A stretch of DNA of 64,000 nucleotides from Clitoria ternatea (Eukaryota; Streptophyta; Magnoliopsida; Fabales; Fabaceae), in NCBI GenBank assembly GCA_037962975.1, contig CM075670.1:230634242-230698241 (forward strand), read 5' to 3'. A program made the translations under genes and the position numbers. The notes under the pieces are model-generated. The model made no database searches and had not been told where the DNA came from. It saw only the letters and a list, made by a program, of their open reading frames with translations. Shown here one piece after another: positions 1-11,392 of the stretch (its first letter is position 1; every line of letters begins with the position of its first letter).

Positions 1-472
1 TTCCCACCTGAAATCATCACAATTCGTAATTCTATATTTTTGGCCAGGGGGGATTATAACATTTTGTTTCCCTTGAGACAATTAGTTGTGCGACATGCAG
101 TATCTTTGTAAAAAATTATAGTTATAAATGCATAAAATCAATGGATTTGAAACTTTTTTTGGGTAAACAAGCAACTATAAATAATTTATTGACTGAGCTA
201 GATCTGTTAAATGTCTATGAGACGATTGTTTGACATGTGACAGATGATTCCTACCGAGTAGACTAGTACTGTTATCATTGTTATCATTACCTTTGAAAAT
301 TTGTGGCACAATAGTACATTAAGTCATTAACAAGTACAAAGGCTTGTCTTTTTTCATTTTGGTGGGAATGAAATTGCATACCCTTTTCTATTTTGTTTTT
401 TGATCTCTTCTTTTTCTTGGGGAGGGGGTCATCACAAGTTGATGTCTTGATTTTTGAGATTTCATTGTGAAG
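1..472 (+). other. Intron of the kinesin gene
   Basis: No kinesin-like reading frame is visible here. The stretch is T-rich and ends in an AG acceptor directly before the codons for VIGKLSEGK, so it is read as the intron upstream of the first visible exon. The exon that should encode the residues just before this (the switch II and alpha-4 region) is therefore outside the window. Confidence 0.7.
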
Positions 473-2477
473 GTTATAGGAAAATTGAGCGAGGGGAAGG
501 CATCTCATGTTCCATATCGAGATTCAAAGCTAACCCGCCTCTTGCAATCTTCTCTTAGTGGGCATGGCCATGTTTCAGTGAGTTTTGGAATTTGGATTCT
601 ACAGCATTTTCAATGATAAGATGGTTTAATTGTAGTTTGCGGTCTTTTATCCTGTACAATTGCAGAGCTATTATTCATTTGATTATAATGTTTAAGTAAT
701 GCCATGACTTTATGGTTTCTTTTTTTCACTTTATTCCATGTATTGCCATGAAAACAGAGCAGAGTAAGGTAGACCACCTGCAAATAAATATCATATTAAC
801 ATTTGTTTTAATATTAAAATTTCAGCTTATATGCACTGTGACTCCAGCATCCAGTAATATGGAGGAAACTCATAACACCTTGAAATTTGCCAGCAGGGCA
901 AAACGAGTAGAAATATATGCATCACGTAATAAGGTCTGCTGAAGCTGTTAATTATGGAATTCCATACCTTTAAGCATGTGAGGTTCCTGATTCACTGTTG
1001 AATTATTTGTTAACAGATTATTGATGAAAAATCTCTAATTAAGAAATATCAGAGAGAAATTTCAGTCCTCAAACTAGAACTTGATCAACTAAAGAGGGGG
1101 ATGGTAGTTGGTGTCAATCACGAGGAAATTATGACCTTGAAGCAGAAGGTGTTAGCTTCCTCTGATATTCATTTCATATGGTGATTGTTAACAGGATTTC
1201 TGTGATTGAGTGGCCATATTTTCTTATCTATTGTATTTGTACATGTACTTGCTAAATGAGTAGTTGGAAGAAGGTCAAGTGAAAATGCAATCAAGATTGG
1301 AAGAAGAGGAAGAAGCCAAAGCTGCTCTTATGAGTAGGATCCAGAGGCTAACCAAACTCATTCTGGTTTCCTCAAAGAATACAATTCCTGGCTATCTACC
1401 TGACGTTCCCAGCCACCAGCGAAGTCACTCTGTTGGCGAGGATGATGTGAGCTCATCCTTCATTTAATTAGTGTAGATTGTGTTATTATCTTCTTTAGTT
1501 TTCATTCTGGAAGTGCTTGTACTTTTGAACTCCTTTCTTGACAAATTTAACTAGTGAATTTGTTTTTTTTTATTTAATACTTCAACTTAAACGTATAGTA
1601 TTTTTCTATTTTATGTTAATGTTAGAGTTGTATACCTGACTATTCCTTGTAGGAAATGCTTCAAGTCCAAAGGGGCTTTCACTTGAACCAGCCCTTGGTG
1701 CCCCTTTAACAATTTTAAGTTTTAGGTTGGGTTGAGTTTGGACAACTTAACTGTTGGTTTTAGAATGTACTGTCACTAATTAGACATATCTTTTTTTGGT
1801 TTATAATATCTTTCATCAAAATCTACATTTCACTCTGATTTTTTTCTACCAAGTTATGTAAAATGTGTATTTTTTGTTTTCAGAAATTTGATGGTATGTT
1901 GATTGAAAATGAGAGTCAGAAAGATGCTTCTGCTGTGTCATCAGAACTGTTTAATGATGTTAGACATAAAAGATCATCAAGTCGGTGGAATGAAGAGTTT
2001 TCCCCAGCTAGCAGTACTGTTACTGAATCAACGCAAGCTGGTGAACTGATCAGCAGAACAAAACTGACAGTGGTAAATTCATCCTGTCTCCATAAAATTT
2101 TATTAACATTGTATATTGTTTGTCTCTTTCTTTTTAATTTATGCTTTTGATGCATTTCTTGTAGAGAGTGGTATTAGGATGGCATTCTTGACTCTGGAAA
2201 CTGATTTTTTACAGTTTGGCAAATCAGTAACTTAAAAAAAAAATATTAACGGCTTTTGTTTTGCCTTTTGCTGATGTCAATGACCTGAGTGATGGACTAG
2301 GGCTGTAAGAGCATGTAGGTTCTAATTTAGAGCATCCTACAGATGGTTTTATCTAAGTAGGATTGCAATCACATAATCATAATCAGCAACCATGCAATGC
2401 CTTGGTGGAAAATGCTTCCACTGATAGGGTTGCTTAAGATGGCTTCAGCATGTATGGGATTATAGTATACAAAGTTT

Positions 2478-2540
<63 letters not shown>

Positions 2541-5500
2541 GAAAGGAATTGATATTATTAGAAAATGAATGTGTATTGCATAGAATGGCCTCACTCTTGT
2601 GTATAGAGGGGATTCAGGCCTAACTGACAGCCTAACAAGCTCTATGTAATTACAATAGAATAACAATATGACTGAAACTCTAGGTAGTCACACCAGAATA
2701 ACATTTTCTATGTGACCGTCTCATCAATTTTTCTTCTGTTGACAGTGCTGAAAACAGTAATTAACTATGTTGAGAATGAGAGAACTGAAAGGAATTGATA
2801 TTATTAGAAAATGAATGTGTATTACATAGAATGGCCTCACTCTTGTGTATAGAGGGGATTCAGGCCTAACTGACAGCCTAACAAGCTCTATGTAATTACA
2901 ATAGAATAACAATATAACTAAAACTCTAGGTAGTCACACCAGAATAACATTTTCTATGTGACCGTCTCATCAATTTTTCTTCTGTTGACAGTGCTGAAAA
3001 CAGTAATTAATTATGTTGAGAATTTCCATTTCTGATTCTTTGGCTAATCATCCACAAGAACTACAGTTCAATTGTACGAAATTTGCTTTCATATACTTAA
3101 ATATGGAATGTTCTTGCATGTTTCATAGACACAGTTGCATCTGATTTCAGTTCATTACTTCAGGTAGTTGGTTGCTGTATACTTTATTGAAATTGTTACC
3201 TGGAACTGCTCGTTGAATTGTAGGGTGGGATGACAACATCTGATCAGAAGGACCTTCTTGTTGAACAACTCAAAATGCTAGCTGGCGATATTGCTTTCAG
3301 TACCAGCACTTTGAAGCGCTTGATGGAGCAATCTGTAAATGACCCTGAAGGCTCCAAAACTCAGGTATTCTGCATTGGTTTCTAATTCAAACAATGTTGC
3401 ACTGAAATGTGTTGGTATAAAAGCAATGAAAAAATGAAATTATCAACCTGAACTTCCTCTATATCTTTTTTTGATATATATTTCAATTCTGTTGTCTCCA
3501 AGTAAATGTTCCCAATTCCTACAATTTCAGGCAAGTTTGTTTGATGTGTTATCTGAAGCCAAACAATATTTGTGCAAATTTTTATGGCGACATGAATGTA
3601 GCCTTGAACAAAATTTCCTTAATTTGATTTCTGAAACATTTCACCCTGTATCCTTATTCCTTAATGAAATATAGCAAAAATGGGATCCATTTCTATGGAA
3701 ATGCATGCGTTTCTGATTTATATTCTCTTAGAAGATGCTTTCTTAATTTCAGATTGAGAACTTGGAACATGAGATCCAGGATAAAAGGAAGCAAATGAGG
3801 GTGTTAGAACAAAGATTAATTGAGACTACTGAACCTCCAATGGCCAATTCATCTTTAGTTGAAATGCAGCAGGTAGTGATGTTGTTATTGAAGTTATTGT
3901 TGTAGAGTTGAAGGCTGCATATTTATGTAAATGCTTTGGTAATAGCTCATTTATACTTTTGTTTTCCTTTATGGGTTTGTTCTTTGTTGTGACAGACAGT
4001 CACAAGGTTAATGACTCAATGTAATGAAAAGGCTTTTGAGTTGGAGGTGAGTAGTATTTTAGCTCTGTTGGGATGTTTTTAACATCAGTTTATACCCTCG
4101 CATACCTTGTATTTGGTTGATCAACAAGTCAACATGGATCATTCCTTTATAATTGTTGATGCTCTTATGAATTTTCTGCAGATAAAATCTGCAGACAACC
4201 GTGTCCTTCAGGAACAGCTAAATGATAAGGTATGTGTTTGCTAAGCAAGTTTTCTTATATCATTATGTCTTCCTCTCTTTTAATTTTCCTTCTCTAAAGT
4301 CTGTGATGATAGAAACCTTGGATAACTAACAGTTTCTATGGTGACAGTCTCCCTCATTGATTTTTCTTCTGTTAACAGTGTGCTGAAAACAGCGAATTGC
4401 AAGAAAAGGTGAAGCAGCTAGAGCAGAAACTGGCAGCAGTTAGTAGTGGTACATCGTTAGCGTCTTCTGAACAATGTGCATCAGGAGAACACGTTGATGA
4501 GCTGAAAAAGAAAATACAATCCCAGGTATCTGAAAAATTGTTGCTTTTAAATAGCACAGTTGAATGGTTTATGTGCTTTCTAATATCATTCAGTTGACTT
4601 ATGTTCGTTTCTATTATTGATCTTAAAGGCTCCAGTTTTGTCCTAAATTTGCATTCTTCCCTGTCTCAGGAAATAGAAAATGAAAAACTGAAGCTACAAC
4701 AAGTTCACTTGTCAGAAGAGAATAGTGGGTTGCGTGTGCAGAATCAGAAACTCTCTGAAGAAGCTTCGTATGCCAAAGAACTGGCCTCTGCTGCTGCTGT
4801 GGAACTGAAAAATTTGGCTGGGGAAGTGACAAAACTTTCATTGCAGAATGCTAAGTTGGAGAAAGAATTGATGGCAGCACGAGACCTGGCCAACTCTCGT
4901 AGTGCTGTTCTTCAAACGGTTAATGGTGTCAACCGCAAGTATGGTGATGCAAGATCTGGAAGGAAGGGGAGGGTTTCTAGCCGTGCTAATGAAATTTCAG
5001 GAACTGGTTTAGATGATTTCGAGTCATGGAGTCTTGATGCTGATGATTTGAGGATGGAACTCCATGCTAGGAAACATCGAGAGGCAGCTCTTGAGGCTGC
5101 ACTAGCCGAGAAGGAATTTGTGGAAGAAGAGTTCAGGAGAAAGGCTGAAGAGGCCAAGAAAAGAGAAGAAGCCTTGGAGAATGATTTAGCAAATATGTGG
5201 GTCCTTGTTGCTAAGTTAAAAAAAGAAGGGGGTGCTGTCCCAGAATCAAACATGGATAAAATAAATGATGGGGCAGAACACATAAGTGATCCGAAAACTA
5301 ATCACGTTGAAAGTAATAATGTCCCCAAGGAGCAGCCTTTGGATGTATCAAAACCAGATGATGAAATTCCCAAGGAAGAGCCATTGGTTGTTCGCCTCAA
5401 GGTAACCTATTCTGCAGTTATTTGTATTTTTCTTTGTCGTAGACAATTTTGTACTGATTTACTTCAGTCAGTTTTTAAATTAAAGGGTTCAAGTAACCTG

Positions 5501-6187
5501 AAATTATAGGGTGTAAGCCCGAATTCATTTATACCATAAGATTACTAATCTTAATTAAGGGAATAAATAACAAAATGTAATGAAATGAAACATGGAAGCA
5601 CTCTTAAGATCATTTAAGATACTTAAAAATATTGAGATACATTAAAGATATTGTCTGATATCTTCTAGATGTTCACCGGAGTATAACATACTATATTGGT
5701 GTCATTTTCAATTTACGTAATAGTTATTTTCAAATTTTTTGGGCACGGGGATAGTTTGAGGAAGCACATAATTTTTCTAATATTTACTGCAAAAAATTGT
5801 AACTTATCCTGAAAGGTCTTCAGTTCAGAGATACATTGCGATTTATGATTTTCAGGCGCGAATGCAAGAAATGAAGGAAAAAGAACTCAAATACCTTGGG
5901 AATAGTGAGGCCAATTCCCATGTTTGTAAAGTATGTTTTGAATCTCCAACCGCAGCAATTCTTCTTCCATGCCGACATTTTTGTTGTAAGACTTCCTAAC
6001 TTGTCTGAATACTGAATCTCAATCTAAAAAATTCTTGGTAATTTTCCTTCGGCTTTACAATTTTTTATTGAATAATTAAAGCCTCGTGTTTAATATTGCA
6101 GTGTGTAAATCTTGTTCACTTGCTTGTTCTGAGTGTCCAATATGCCGCACAAATATTACAGATAGGCTTTTTGCTTTTACATCTTGA
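473..6187 (+). CDS. KIN7D: KIN-7D/E-type kinesin with C-terminal RING finger, 3' part (13 coding exons)
   Basis: Plus-end microtubule motor of the plant KIN-7 family; members with this architecture were described as organelle-targeted (MKRP type). The exons I place are 473-577, 826-933, 1017-1148, 1264-1446, 1884-2072, 3224-3364, 3753-3872, 3996-4046, 4182-4229, 4379-4525, 4670-5401, 5856-5985 and 6102-6187. All have GT-AG borders and join in one frame to 723 residues and TGA. Exons 1-2 hold the end of the motor domain (YRDSKLTRLLQ, then THNTLKFASRAKRVE). Exon 3 holds the neck (YASRNKIIDEKSLIKKY). The middle is a long, charged coiled-coil stalk rich in Glu, Lys and Leu. The last two exons encode a C3HC4-type RING (CKVCFES, LPCRHFC, CSECPIC) ending LFAFTS. 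The nucleotide-binding part of the motor and the N-terminal transit peptide lie left of the window. No frameshift is visible, so the gene looks intact. The intron from 2073 to 3223 is expanded by repeats. Family assignment is firm; the exact orthologue (D or E) is not. Confidence 0.93.
2482..2538. repeat. (GA)n microsatellite in kinesin intron
   Basis: Uninterrupted GA dinucleotides, about 28 units, at the left edge of the 246-bp tandem duplication. A shorter GAGAGAA trace sits at the junction between the two duplicated units. Confidence 0.95.
2539..3023 (+). repeat. Two tandem 246-bp units inside a kinesin intron
   Basis: Unit 1 runs 2539-2784 and unit 2 from 2785 to about 3023, nearly identical. 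Each begins CTGAAAGGAATTGAT and ends with a block (about 2707-2775 and 2947-3015) resembling the intron-exon junction at 4340-4400 of the same gene: TTCTTCTGTTGACAG followed by TGCTGAAAACAG. The real junction reads TTCTTCTGTTAACAG followed by TGTGCTGAAAACAG. The units add short spurious reading frames on the minus strand, which I do not regard as genes. Confidence 0.9.
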
Positions 6188-6560
6188 TCATTAAACAGAG
6201 GTTTGCGGTTATGTTACAATATTTTCATTCATGAACTCTACTCAAATGCTATACAAAACATTAACTTGTGCTCTTTTTGGGTTTTTAATTTTTGCAGGGC
6301 TCTATCCCATTGAATTACTATATTCCATGCAAATTACGAGTGCAATTCTTTTATTAGTTTGCCTGTATGTAAAAAACTGTTTAAAAGGTATATCAATATC
6401 TTTCTTTTATACTACCCGGGGGAACTGTATAATAGGGGACAAAGGGAGAAAGAATGTAAAAAGGGAAGTGGTGTAAACAGCACCGCTGAAGTACATACTC
6501 AATATATATTTTATGTAATACAGCAGAATTTTGTTGCCCATCCATCCTCTATGTGCTTCT
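6188..6560 (+). other. Probable 3' UTR of the kinesin gene
   Basis: Sequence following the kinesin stop codon. A possible UTR intron begins near 6200 (CAGAG|GTTTGC) and ends at a T-rich stretch with TTTGCAG near 6297. The 3' end of the transcript cannot be fixed from sequence alone. Confidence 0.4.
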
Positions 6561-9500
6561 GAGTGTCAGAACAGTGAGGTTCTTCATTTTATTCTTTATT
6601 GTTGCCCTTGTAACTTGATTTCATAACCAACACGCTAAATATACCCTTTTTCCTAATCCGATGGGACTGACGGCAGGCAGGGCCAGGCTTGGAACATGAT
6701 CAGTTTTATCAGAAAAATTTTAAGTCTCTTGCGCTAATTTTGGCATTTGGAAGGATAAGAAATAAATCTCATGAGAAATACAAATTGACATTTGGAAATT
6801 TTTCTAATGTTTGACAAATTTTGGATTATATGATAAGAATTTTTTTTATGTAATCAATCTATTTTTCATTCCTTTCTTTCATGGCACTTTTACCTTTTGT
6901 TTTTGTTGTTTCTAATATATAATAGGAATATTGTCATATACATTTTCTTATTCTCTTATAAAATAAATATTTAATTTTTATACTTTTCATATACATTTTT
7001 TATCATATTTTATATTTTATATTTTTCTTGACAATCAAATAAACTAAGTTTCTATAATTTGTTTACATGTTTCAATTAAAGATTTTTAGGGAAAAGAAAT
7101 GATACTGGGATTATTATTAACCAGCAAGAGCCATCAATGACGTGTCTAGGATCCTGAAGAAAAATATAGACTTGCGCAGAGGATTACAACGGATATTCAC
7201 TGCTTTCTTTTGTCTCCGGTTATTTAAGTAGTCTATAGGCGCGGGAGAGATCTCCTTTGGGAAACGTTTGCCGAGAAAATACTAAATGGGGTCAATAATT
7301 ATTAGGCTTAAATATTTAATTCTTTTTTTTGTGTTTTAATTACTGTGGTTATGCTGTTGTCAATTCTTTTTAGTCATGTTGAAAGTAAATAGTCTATAAT
7401 TTTTTCAAAACTAATAAAAATTAAAATTATTAAATAAATAAAAAATAAAGAGTTTATAATTTTTTAAAAGTTATAATTTTTTTAAATTATAAAAAATCAT
7501 TTGGTTTTTATAATCAAATAAAAACCCTTTATTTTTTTTTATCATGTATGATTGTCAAGGTAAAATTTATCCTATTTTTAAGTTACAATTTTAATATGGG
7601 ACGTGAATCAAAATCCTTTTTGAATGTATAAATTTACAGGCTTACAGTACTAAATGGTTTCGGTTAGAAACAAAATTAAAATGGAAAACATAAATGGAAT
7701 AAGAAAAAAGATGTACATGATTGATGAATAATACAAAACGATATATAAACTAAGACAACATCATATAAAATAGACACGTATAATAAATCACACTCGAAAT
7801 AGTCTATAATCTTCAAGTTACAAATATATTGTAATGCAAGAAAATGACTTAAACTTTGATGAAAAACATACAAGGATTCAACATAATAGAAAATAATGTA
7901 GCATGTAATAAACTGCAGAAAGTAGTTGCCTACCTCTCTACAATTATATAAGAGGTTACCATGTGCTCTAATCACACAATGTCGTGTTGCCTTGTTGTCG
8001 AGCTTTTAAAACCACCCAAATTAATTATTTTGGCACATATTCAATCTGATGATGAGTAGCAGTTTGACCACAACTTGAAAACCCGTCAAACTTGAAGGTC
8101 TATTTGTTGACTTGATGAAATATAAACATTGAGACTTTTTGTTCCTTTCTCTATTTCCCCTCCACCAAGACTCTTAATTAGTAAGAAAAGCACATTAATA
8201 TTAATTTTTATTAGAAGGTTACAAATTAATCCTAATTTAATTTCACAAATCAATATTTCTAATCAATTAATTGGTACTAAAATACATCAAAAAAATCTTT
8301 ATATTTAAAGTTAAAATCACCCTTAAAATCTCTTTGTTAATCAACAATGAAGCTAGACAAGTTAAAAGAATTGTTATATTCAATCCACTAGGATCGATTT
8401 TGTGCCAAGAGTTTATAGTTTTTGTATTTTATGTTAACTATCATATCAAAATTCAAATATAAGCTTTCATTGTAAATAAAATTATTATAATGTTCATATT
8501 TCTTAACGTTGATTTAGTAGTTGGCGGTACTTCTTTTTCTTGATACTTCTAACTTAAGTTCTAAGTAACTGATGAAATTTGACCAAGAAAATGTTTCGAA
8601 AAGAAGTACCAAGAATATTTTTAACTTTGATTTAGTGGTTTTGAAGGAGAGAAAGAGGGAAATAAATAGGTACAATTCCAACCCCTGCATAGAGATCACA
8701 TGAAGCAAAGAAACAAAGCTTAATAATATTGAAACTTCAAACTAAACGCTCCAGCTACCTTTGCAATGCAATCTTGAAGATTTTAATTATTGAACTCTTC
8801 ACAATACGAAACACATTACCCATCCACATATTTCAAATGCACATTTTTAGTCTATAAAAAATATGTGAACACCTATAAAAATAAATTTCAAGAGCATATA
8901 TTTAGCCTATAAAAAAAGTGCCCATATTTAAATAAAGAACTTGTAACAAGTACAAACTTCTGTTCAATGGTTTATGAAGGAATTCATGTGAGTTTTCTAG
9001 TGGTAATTTTCTAGTTTAGTTATCCAACTTCCCTGAGATTTCTTTTTGAGGGACTCTGTGTATTGATTGTCATTTATTTTATTAATTTTCCCCCTCGAGG
9101 TTCTGTTATTTCTTGTTCTTGTTCTGCCAAACATAATTCAGAGTCAGTGTATGAGAATAGGCAGGACTCTCAACATGATCCTCAAGACATTCTTAATTCC
9201 TTGTAAAGCATACCAACAATGTTCACGATGGTATGTTTCCAGTCCAACTATTACGAAGAAAATGTTAGCTTGTTAAACTAGTTGAATAAACTGAAGCAAT
9301 GCAAGTTTTTTCCCTTCGTAGTCCCACACTGTTCAGAATATAAAATAATATGATCTTTATAATTCTTATGTCAAGTAATAACGCTCGCCGAGTTGGGTTG
9401 CGCCAACTTGTAACTCAAGTGGGGGCATCATTGTGGTGGAACAGTTTCTGGGCTTGCTTGGTTGGGTTCTGGCTGCAACTTGCTGGCCTGCCCGCTCCAA

Positions 9501-10464
9501 GTTGAGAGTTGGGCTAAGGGATCTGAGCGAAAGCCCGAGTGCCTTGACCCCCTAGACATGAGGGCACAGCGTGAGGCTGGTTTAACAGAGCAGCGATAAC
9601 CTCAGGGTCTCAACAGTGGAGGGATAACAGGCTGCTCTTGTGAGCCTAGTTTCTTGAACCATCACTTTTTTTTTATCCTAAAGTGTTTATGAACCAGTCT
9701 TGAACAGAGTGTATGTGTGTGATTAGTGATTTTTCATGAGTTTTACAATTGTAGCAGCAGCCAATGTTCAACATAAATTTTGTGAGATTTAATATTTTCT
9801 TAAAATATATAATAACTTATAATTAATCAAACATTCATCCCAACTAACTTAAATTGAATTTTTTTTAAAAATTATTCAATTAATTTTGATTGAATCAATT
9901 TTTTTTTTACTAGAATCCATCTCAACTCAATAGTAGCAAAATTCTCACGAAATAAAGGGATTGCTTCAAAGATACATCAACATCTTTTTATTATGGGCGC
10001 AAGTCTTATCACAAAAGTGCCAAAAGGTATCTACCGACTTCCAGTTTGTGAAAGTGGAGGAATATAATAATATTCAGTTGTGCTATTCAATGATTTCATG
10101 TTCATGTTAATCAAAGCATGGACCCAAAACTATTAATGAAAGCAAAAAAAAAGAAAAAAAGAGTAAAGAATGCAGAGAACCAAAAAGAAACACTAATCAA
10201 TTGTAAAGAAATGCAAATGACAGAAACAAAGAAGATATTTTCCGACAGGTTTTTTTTTTACAAATACTTGATTATCGAGAACGTCTAGATTTTTTAACCA
10301 AATGACGACTAGTTTCAGGAACTGTACAGCCATGTTGTCTCCCTTTGAAAGTGTTATCAGCTTTTGGAATTTCCTAAACTCCAACAACGAAAGAAAGAAC
10401 CAATCTGGGGGAAGACTCCCAAGTACTAAGTTGAGGGGATTGAGCTTGAACTTGAACTTGAACT
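6561..10464. other. Intergenic spacer between kinesin and BBX genes
   Basis: AT-rich DNA with no coding sequence that I recognise. The only departure in composition is a GC-richer block at about 9380-9660, reported under findings. Short open frames here have no family resemblance and no codon bias that I can see. Confidence 0.6.
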
Positions 10465-11357
10465 TCAGTTAGTTACCAACGGAAATAAACACGTGCCAAC
10501 TTCAAGATCTTGGTCCTGAAAAGCCAAAAGATGATCATAGTTCTGCAACAACAACAACAAAAATTCAAACTTGTCAAAAGAAATCTCAGAAGGGACAAAA
10601 AAAGAAGAAGCAAATCTTTGGGTCTTGCTTAGACGTCACATATATAGGGTGTATAGCAAACCTTACAGAAAGCATTATTTGCAAATGAGGCATCAAGGAA
10701 TTCTTCAAAACAGTAACCGGGTATTGTTTCAATCAAGTATTCAGATATGCTACTTGTGGAGACAGAACCAGTGTCACTAGCCATGCTGTCTTCAACCTTG
10801 CAAGAAGAGGTAGCATTCTCATTGGAAACTGATCTGGGTCTGTTCATCTTAGATCGAGCATTGCAATTGGTAGAAGAAGAAGAAGCAGGGTCCAAAGAGT
10901 TGGCAGAGAGCTTCACACCCGTGAGAAGGAACCTGTTATGTTTCTGGGTGTGCTCATTGGCTCTGTGAATAGGAAGGTCACATTCCCTGCATAGTAATGC
11001 TCTATCTTCTTGGCAAAATAAATACGCACGCTTCTCCTGAAAATATATATACGTATACTATTTACTTATTTACTTCAATTAGAAAGAAAGAGAAAGAGCA
11101 TATTTTGTTTTGTTTGGTTGTTTTTGGAATGAAAGAAGAAGAAAAAACTGATGGTAGGGGAAGAGTAGTACTTGGCAAATATCACAAGGAGGGAAGTCTT
11201 TGGAGGTGGGGTAGTGGAGAGAGAAGCGTGTGTGTTTGGTTGCAAGCTTGTTGGCGTGGTGAATGGTACGATCACAGCTATGGCAAAGTGCTGCTTCATC
11301 TGCAGGGCAGAACACAGAGGCTTCTATTTTGTCACACACATCACACTGGATCTTCAT
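10465..11357 (-). CDS. BBX20: Double B-box zinc-finger transcription factor, BBX20 (BZS1) type
   Basis: Nuclear regulator of the group IV (two B-boxes, no CCT) family, which acts in light and brassinosteroid signalling together with HY5 and COP1. Exons on the minus strand: 11357-11172, 11036-10662 and 10542-10465, all GT-AG, phase 0, giving 212 residues. B-box 1 has C5, C8, C17, D20, C25, C28, H33 and H42. B-box 2 has C58, C61, C70, D73, C78, C81, H86 and H95, and intron 1 falls inside it after CDICQ. A basic patch (ARSKMNRPRS) and a Ser-rich linker follow, then the conserved SISEYLIETIPGY motif of BBX20-like proteins. The small third exon encodes NYDHLLAFQDQ and ends CLFPLVTN. The start is the only Met before B-box 1. 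No CCT domain or damage is seen. BBX21/22 are the nearest alternatives, but the SISEYL motif and B-box 2 fit BBX20 better. Confidence 0.92.
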
Positions 11358-11358
11358 T

Positions 11359-11391
<33 letters not shown>

Positions 11392-11392
11392 T
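11358..11392. repeat. (CTTT)n microsatellite in BBX20 5' leader
   Basis: CTTT units directly upstream of the BBX20 start codon; on the transcribed strand this is an AAAG run in the 5' UTR. It is likely to vary in length between individuals. Confidence 0.9.

Noticed and set aside
2460..2912. Two similar minus-strand frames in the kinesin intron
   Set aside because: They lie in the duplicated 246-bp units and the GA run, against the direction of the kinesin gene.
9612..9645. Fragment of organellar 23S rRNA (GGGATAACAGGCTG)
   Set aside because: Only about 14 bases match the conserved loop; the flanks do not resemble rRNA.
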